From the NCBI GenBank assembly GCA_035529405.1, contig DATKWV010000168.1, positions 1 through 8,025 on the forward strand: DNA of 8,025 bases, written 5' to 3'. Origin of the DNA: DATKWV01 sp035529405. GTDB taxonomy: Bacteria; Planctomycetota; Phycisphaerae; Sedimentisphaerales; Anaerobacaceae. The first letter of the stretch is position 1; each line of letters opens with the position of its first letter. Both the position numbers and the translations under genes were made by a program. Below are positions 4,051 to 8,025 of the stretch, in pieces. The notes under the pieces are model-generated. The model did not search any database and was not told where the DNA came from. It saw nothing but the letters and a program-made list of their open reading frames with translations.

Positions 4051-5594
4051 TGGCCGTTAAAAGCGAAAAAATCATAATTTTCGATACCACGTTACGCGAT
4101 GGGGAGCAATCACCGGGTGCGTCCCTGTCGGTTGGTGAAAAACTTGAGATAGCCGTTCAGCTTGCGAATCTGGGCGTTGATATAATAGAAGCCGGGTTTC
4201 CGGTATCGTCCCGTGCGCAGTATGAGGCAACGGCGAGGATTTCTCAGCAGGTCAAAGGGCCTGTTATAGCGGCTCTGGCGCGGGCCAGCCGGCAGGATAT
4301 AGAGTCAGCGGGCAAGGCCCTCGAATCGGCGGGAAAAAAACGCATCCATACGTTCATCGCAACCAGCCCCATTCATATGCAGTACAAACTGAAAAAAAAC
4401 AGCCAGGAAGTTCTGAATATGGCAGTGGACGCGGTAAAATACGCAAAGACATTTACGGATGATGTTGAATTCTCGCCCGAAGACGCCTGTCGAAGCGATT
4501 TGGGTTTCCTGGTGGAAATTCTTACAGCGGTTGTTGAGGCAGGCGCAACGACTTTGAATATTCCCGATACGGTGGGGTATATTCTGCCGGCTGAATACGG
4601 CCGGATTATCGCTGAACTCAAATCAAAGGTCCTGAACATAGACAAATGCGTAATAAGCACACACTGTCACAACGACCTCGGGATGGCTGTTGCGAATTCA
4701 CTTGCGGGCGTTCTTAACGGCGCACGGCAGGTCGAATGCAGCATAAACGGGCTGGGTGAACGCGCAGGCAACGCGGCTCTCGAAGAGGTGGTAATGGCCA
4801 TACATACAAGGGGCGGCACTTTCTGCAAAGATGCCGGGATGTCGGTTTATACCGGTATCAACACCAAGGAAATTTATCGCACCAGCCAGATGGTCTCGAG
4901 ATTGACGGGTTTTGTGATTCAGCCCAACAAGGCAATCGTAGGCGCCAACGCATTTGCTCATGAGGCGGGTGTTCATGTGGATGGAATGTTGAAAGAGCGT
5001 ACGACATACGAAATAATGCAGCCGGAGACAATAGGCTTGAGCAGTTCTCGGATGGTTCTGGGCAGGCATACAGGCCGGCACGGTTTTACCGAAAGGTGCA
5101 GGCAGCTCGGCTTTGAACTTACCGAAGAAGAGCTTCAAAAGGCATACAAGAGTTTTTCCGAAATAGCCGACAAGAAAAAAGAGGTGTTCGACGAGGACAT
5201 AGCGGCCATAATTAACGACGAAATCCGAACCGTCGAGCACATCTACGAGCTTGAGTATCTTCACGTCGTAAGCGGCACGGGCACTTTGCCGACAGCCAGC
5301 GTGAAAATAAAAACACAAGGCAAACTAATTCAGGCCGCCGCCTGCGGTGACGGGCCTGTTGATGCCGCGTACCAGGCAATCAGAGAGGCAACGGGGTTGT
5401 CGCCGAAACTGGAAAAATACTCCATAAGCGCCGTTACCGGCGGCAAAGAGGCTCTCGGAGAAGCCACCGTTAAAATTATCGACAACGGGCGAACCTTCAT
5501 AGGCAGGGGTGTGTCCACGGATATTATCGAGGCAAGCGCAAAGGCCTACGTGGACGCCATTAACAGGATGGTATCGGCACGTAACGACAGTTAG
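4050..5594 (+). CDS. leuA: 2-isopropylmalate synthase
   Basis: LeuA condenses acetyl-CoA with 2-oxoisovalerate to give 2-isopropylmalate, the first committed step of leucine synthesis, in the cytoplasm. The 514-residue length fits the standard bacterial (E. coli-like) type. The catalytic TIM barrel (about 7-275) starts with FDTTLRDGEQSPG; the expected divalent-metal ligands are Asp12, His205 and His207 in THCHND, and Asn241 in GLGERAGNAALEE. The linker contains ANAFAHEAGVHVDGML, and the C-terminal LeuA dimer domain (about 385-508), which binds leucine for feedback inhibition in this family, ends near GRGVSTDIIEASAKAYVDAI. The ATG follows GGGAG by seven bases. No leuB, leuC or leuD is adjacent, so the gene seems monocistronic. 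It is preceded by a long leader with a Leu-rich ORF, which suggests leucine-dependent control on top of feedback inhibition. Confidence 0.97.
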   Translation: MAVKSEKIIIFDTTLRDGEQSPGASLSVGEKLEIAVQLANLGVDIIEAGFPVSSRAQYEATARISQQVKGPVIAALARASRQDIESAGKALESAGKKRIHTFIATSPIHMQYKLKKNSQEVLNMAVDAVKYAKTFTDDVEFSPEDACRSDLGFLVEILTAVVEAGATTLNIPDTVGYILPAEYGRIIAELKSKVLNIDKCVISTHCHNDLGMAVANSLAGVLNGARQVECSINGLGERAGNAALEEVVMAIHTRGGTFCKDAGMSVYTGINTKEIYRTSQMVSRLTGFVIQPNKAIVGANAFAHEAGVHVDGMLKERTTYEIMQPETIGLSSSRMVLGRHTGRHGFTERCRQLGFELTEEELQKAYKSFSEIADKKKEVFDEDIAAIINDEIRTVEHIYELEYLHVVSGTGTLPTASVKIKTQGKLIQAAACGDGPVDAAYQAIREATGLSPKLEKYSISAVTGGKEALGEATVKIIDNGRTFIGRGVSTDIIEASAKAYVDAINRMVSARNDS

Positions 5595-5598
5595 TTTT

Positions 5599-5618
5599 TT
5601 GCAGGCAGTTTCCTGCAA
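5599..5618 (+). terminator. Weak hairpin after leuA
   Basis: TTGCAGG (5599-5605) and CCTGCAA (5612-5618) form a perfect 7-bp stem with a 6-base loop, five bases after the leuA stop. Only TTG follows, with no real T-run; the T-run (5595-5600) precedes it. It may slow decay or terminate weakly. Confidence 0.35.
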
Positions 5619-5627
5619 TTGTAATAT
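5599..5627 (+). promoter_or_regulatory. Possible weak promoter for the DUF5107 gene
   Basis: TTGCAG (5599-5604) and TAATAT (5622-5627) are 17 bases apart; each has two mismatches to consensus. Transcription would start about 25 bases before the ATG at 5659. The -35 box overlaps the hairpin arm. Read-through from leuA is the alternative. Confidence 0.3.
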
Positions 5628-5658
5628 CGTTCGGCAAACAAAGTACGAGGTGCAGATT

Positions 5659-8025
5659 ATGGAAAAATTTGTAAAAAGGTTTTTTGTTTTAATTATAAGC
5701 GCAGCCTTTTTGACCGCCGGCCCGCCGTGCTGGGCAAAGGTCAAAACCTGGGCAGGTACCATAAACATACCGACATACGAATGGCAGGAGGATATAAATC
5801 CCAAGTTCTGGGCCATGGAGGGAGCAGCCAAAGGCTCGGTTACGGTCAAGGCATCCATTATCTACCCTTATACGATGCAGGACCACCTTTACAGGACAAA
5901 AACCGACCGGACCTATAAGGCGGTTTACCTCGAAAATGAATACCTGAAAATCACGTGCCTGCCGGAATTGGGCGGCAGGCTGCATTCGGTATTCGACAAG
6001 ACCGAAGGCAAAGAGATGTTTCATCTCAACGACGTTATTAAACCAAGCATGATAGCAATGCGAGGTGCCTTTATCAGCGGCGGCGTGGAATGGAACGCCG
6101 GCCCTCATGTACATACCGTTACGATATTGTCGCCCGTCAACGTTATTAACGGTATAAATCCCGACGGTTCGGGCTACCTTGAAATCAGCAATCTTGAAAA
6201 AAGCCTTCGAACACGCTGGACGGTGCGCGTGACCCTGCACCCGGGCAGGGCGTACCTTGACGAGCGAATACGAATTTTCAATCCGACCGACGGGATGCAG
6301 CCATACTATTTCTGGAACTGCACGGCCTTTCCCAATCGGCCCGGGACGCGATTTATCTATCCTATGAGCTTAGGCAGCGGCCACTACGGTCAGACATTCT
6401 ATCCGTGGCCCATGCGCAACGGCAAAGATATGTCGTACCTGAAGAACTATGAGACGGCCAGCAGCGTCTTTGCCTACGGCTGTGTTTATGATTTCTTCGG
6501 GGCTTACGACGTCGATGCTGACCGCGGCATTATTCAGGTTGCAGACCATTACGAGCTTGTCGGCAAAAAGGCCTGGACGTGGGGCCAGGGTCCTTACGGA
6601 CGTGTGTGCCAGCGAAATCTGGCCGACGACGGCAGCGCGTATATAGAGGTTCAAAGCGGCCCTTTGCCGACACAATCCGACTACGGAATACTCGGGCCCA
6701 GAGAAGAAATTGCCTGGCAGGAGTGGTGGTATCCCGTACACGGTTTAAGTGACGGTTTTGAATATGCCACAAAGGACGCAGCAATTCAAACTCTGCACAA
6801 GGATGGTATCCTGCGGATATGTATTCTGACAACGGGTAAGTTTGCCGGCGCAACCTGCAGCATTAGTGCGGGCCGGCAGATACTTTCACAAAGCCGTGTT
6901 GACCTTTCCCCCGACAAGCCGGTCGTGCTGGAAGTGCCCGTTGGAGATAATAAAACGCTGGATGTGACTATCAGGACAAAAGATGGAAATGTTCTGGCAT
7001 CATTCACAAGCCCCTTGCCGATTCCGGAGGTGACAGAGCCGGACAGCAGCAGGTTTGTGGAGAAGCCGGACGAAGACCTGACGCTGGAGGAAAAGTATTT
7101 GAAGGGCCTCAGGTACGACCGCGCCACTGACAGGCTCAATGCGCGTAAATACTATGATATGGCGCTGTCACAGGATGCCGGTTATTGCCCTGCCCTGCGG
7201 CAGCAGGCTGTACTTGATATTGAGGCGGGGATGTATGAAACAGCGGCAAAGCGTCTCGAAAAGGCGGTCGAAAGAAACAGCGAGGACGGGTTGTCGTGGT
7301 ATTTTCTGGGCATAAGTTATCTGCGGCAGGCAAAACCGCAGCAGGCCCTTGACTGTGCCGGCAAAGCGGTGAGCTGTTTCGGGTGTATGTCGATAGGTAA
7401 TGACCTTGCAGGCCGGGCCTATATGCACCTGGCGCAGTATGCCAATGCCGTAAGTGCTTTTGACAAGGCCGTGATGTCAAACCCGCTGGACACAGAAGCA
7501 CAAAACCATTTGATTCTCGCATTATACGCCGCAGGCGAAAAAGAAAGGGCCCTGAAACTTGCCGCAGCAAGGATTTCAGAAAATCCCACCGACCTTGTTC
7601 CGCAGGCGATGGCTGCACTGGAGGGCAATAAGCAAATGCAAAGTTTTGCCACAGCAGCGCGCCAGTTTGTGGGCGAAGAAGACTTTGAGATGATAGAAAC
7701 CAGCCTGTGCTTTGCCGATATGGGGCTTTTTGAGCAGGCACATAAACTGCTTGTGAACATATATGTTGAGGGCATGCCCAAAGACCGGCAAAATCCGCTG
7801 GTATTGTATTACGCCGGTTATTTTGCGCACAGGGCCGGTGACCAGAAGCTGGCTGATGATGAACTGCGCCAGGCCGCCGGTATTTACAGGGATTTTGTTT
7901 TCCCCTCCCGGCCGCAGGCTGAGGAGGTGCTGCGATACGCAATCAAAAAAAATCCGAACGATGCTTATGCGCATTTTCACCTTGGGAACCTGCTGGGCAA
8001 TTTCGACCGGTTCGAGGAAGCTGTT
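5659..8025 (+). CDS. Secreted DUF5107 protein with TPR repeats (3' end missing)
   Basis: The frame opens at ATG 5659, with AGGTG six bases upstream, and stays open to the window edge (789 codons, no stop). A Sec signal peptide is clear: basic MEKFVKR, hydrophobic FFVLIISAAFL, likely cleavage after CWA (residue 26). The DUF5107 domain follows, with hallmark blocks LPELGGRLHSVFDK (101-114), RGAFISGGVEWNAGP (135-149), IRIFNP (from about 204) and PYYFWN (215-220). From about residue 477 to the end come tetratricopeptide-like helix pairs, for example EEKYLKGLRYDRA, AAKRLEKAVERN, WYFLGISYLRQAKPQQAL and, at the edge, AYAHFHLGNLLGNFDRFEEA. DUF5107-TPR proteins are commonly about 1,100 residues, so a third may be missing. 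The first domain looks like a galactose-mutarotase-like beta-sandwich, suggesting a carbohydrate-related role; that is inference. It starts 64 bases after leuA and has no evident link to leucine synthesis. Confidence 0.88.
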   Translation, partial: MEKFVKRFFVLIISAAFLTAGPPCWAKVKTWAGTINIPTYEWQEDINPKFWAMEGAAKGSVTVKASIIYPYTMQDHLYRTKTDRTYKAVYLENEYLKITCLPELGGRLHSVFDKTEGKEMFHLNDVIKPSMIAMRGAFISGGVEWNAGPHVHTVTILSPVNVINGINPDGSGYLEISNLEKSLRTRWTVRVTLHPGRAYLDERIRIFNPTDGMQPYYFWNCTAFPNRPGTRFIYPMSLGSGHYGQTFYPWPMRNGKDMSYLKNYETASSVFAYGCVYDFFGAYDVDADRGIIQVADHYELVGKKAWTWGQGPYGRVCQRNLADDGSAYIEVQSGPLPTQSDYGILGPREEIAWQEWWYPVHGLSDGFEYATKDAAIQTLHKDGILRICILTTGKFAGATCSISAGRQILSQSRVDLSPDKPVVLEVPVGDNKTLDVTIRTKDGNVLASFTSPLPIPEVTEPDSSRFVEKPDEDLTLEEKYLKGLRYDRATDRLNARKYYDMALSQDAGYCPALRQQAVLDIEAGMYETAAKRLEKAVERNSEDGLSWYFLGISYLRQAKPQQALDCAGKAVSCFGCMSIGNDLAGRAYMHLAQYANAVSAFDKAVMSNPLDTEAQNHLILALYAAGEKERALKLAAARISENPTDLVPQAMAALEGNKQMQSFATAARQFVGEEDFEMIETSLCFADMGLFEQAHKLLVNIYVEGMPKDRQNPLVLYYAGYFAHRAGDQKLADDELRQAAGIYRDFVFPSRPQAEEVLRYAIKKNPNDAYAHFHLGNLLGNFDRFEEAV

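Noticed and set aside
4698..5318. 206-codon minus-strand frame inside leuA
   Set aside because: It lies wholly antisense to a certain gene, is Cys- and His-rich without a recognisable motif, and has no start signal.
7136..7942. 268-codon minus-strand frame inside the DUF5107-TPR gene
   Set aside because: Its Pro-, Arg- and Gln-rich composition is that of an antisense shadow, and the plus strand is clearly coding here.
1..8025. CRISPR array, insertion sequence ends or phage structural genes
   Set aside because: No regularly spaced repeats, terminal inverted repeats with a transposase, or recognisable phage genes were seen; the only mobile-element sign is the tRNA fragment at the left.

Overview
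The window looks like chromosomal DNA from an anaerobic planctomycete, most likely of the Phycisphaerae type. This placement is inferred, not proven. It rests on three things: a secreted DUF362 protein ending in two dockerin-like calcium-binding repeats, a large secreted DUF5107-TPR protein, and a superoxide reductase next to a small ferredoxin, which is an anaerobe's oxygen-defence kit.

Layout. Positions 1-316 (minus strand) hold the start of an unknown gene that runs off the left edge and a headless C-terminal ORF remnant. Positions 317-364 are the 3' part of a tRNA-Lys(UUU) gene without a pairing 5' half. This is what an integrated element leaves at its distal end, so the element would lie to the left and the host chromosome to the right. 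Positions 392-698 (minus) encode a small lipoprotein that appears frameshifted at a run of six A. Positions 834-1563 (minus) carry a ferredoxin gene followed by a superoxide reductase gene, with inverted repeats upstream of each. Positions 1564-1891 are a divergent intergenic region with a near-consensus sigma-70 type promoter for the DUF362-dockerin gene (1892-3760, plus). A 289-base gap (3761-4049) then holds an AT-rich heptamer repeat, a strong promoter, a 25-codon leucine-rich leader ORF and several possible RNA hairpins. Next come leuA (4050-5594, plus) and the DUF5107-TPR gene (5659 to the window end, plus, incomplete).

Most notable is the leuA leader. A consensus-like promoter is followed at once by a short ORF with six Leu codons, four of them consecutive (CTT CTG CTT TTG). 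This ORF ends inside a perfect GCAA-tetraloop hairpin. The leuA ribosome-binding site can itself be folded into two alternative structures. Together these suggest leucine-responsive control of leuA by translation of a leader peptide, in a lineage where I know of no described example. No Rho-independent terminator of classic form is visible in the leader, so the mechanism is not settled and might act on translation of leuA.

The ferredoxin and superoxide reductase probably act together, with the ferredoxin as a candidate electron donor. The two large plus-strand secreted proteins have no proven function. The genes otherwise look like unrelated neighbours.
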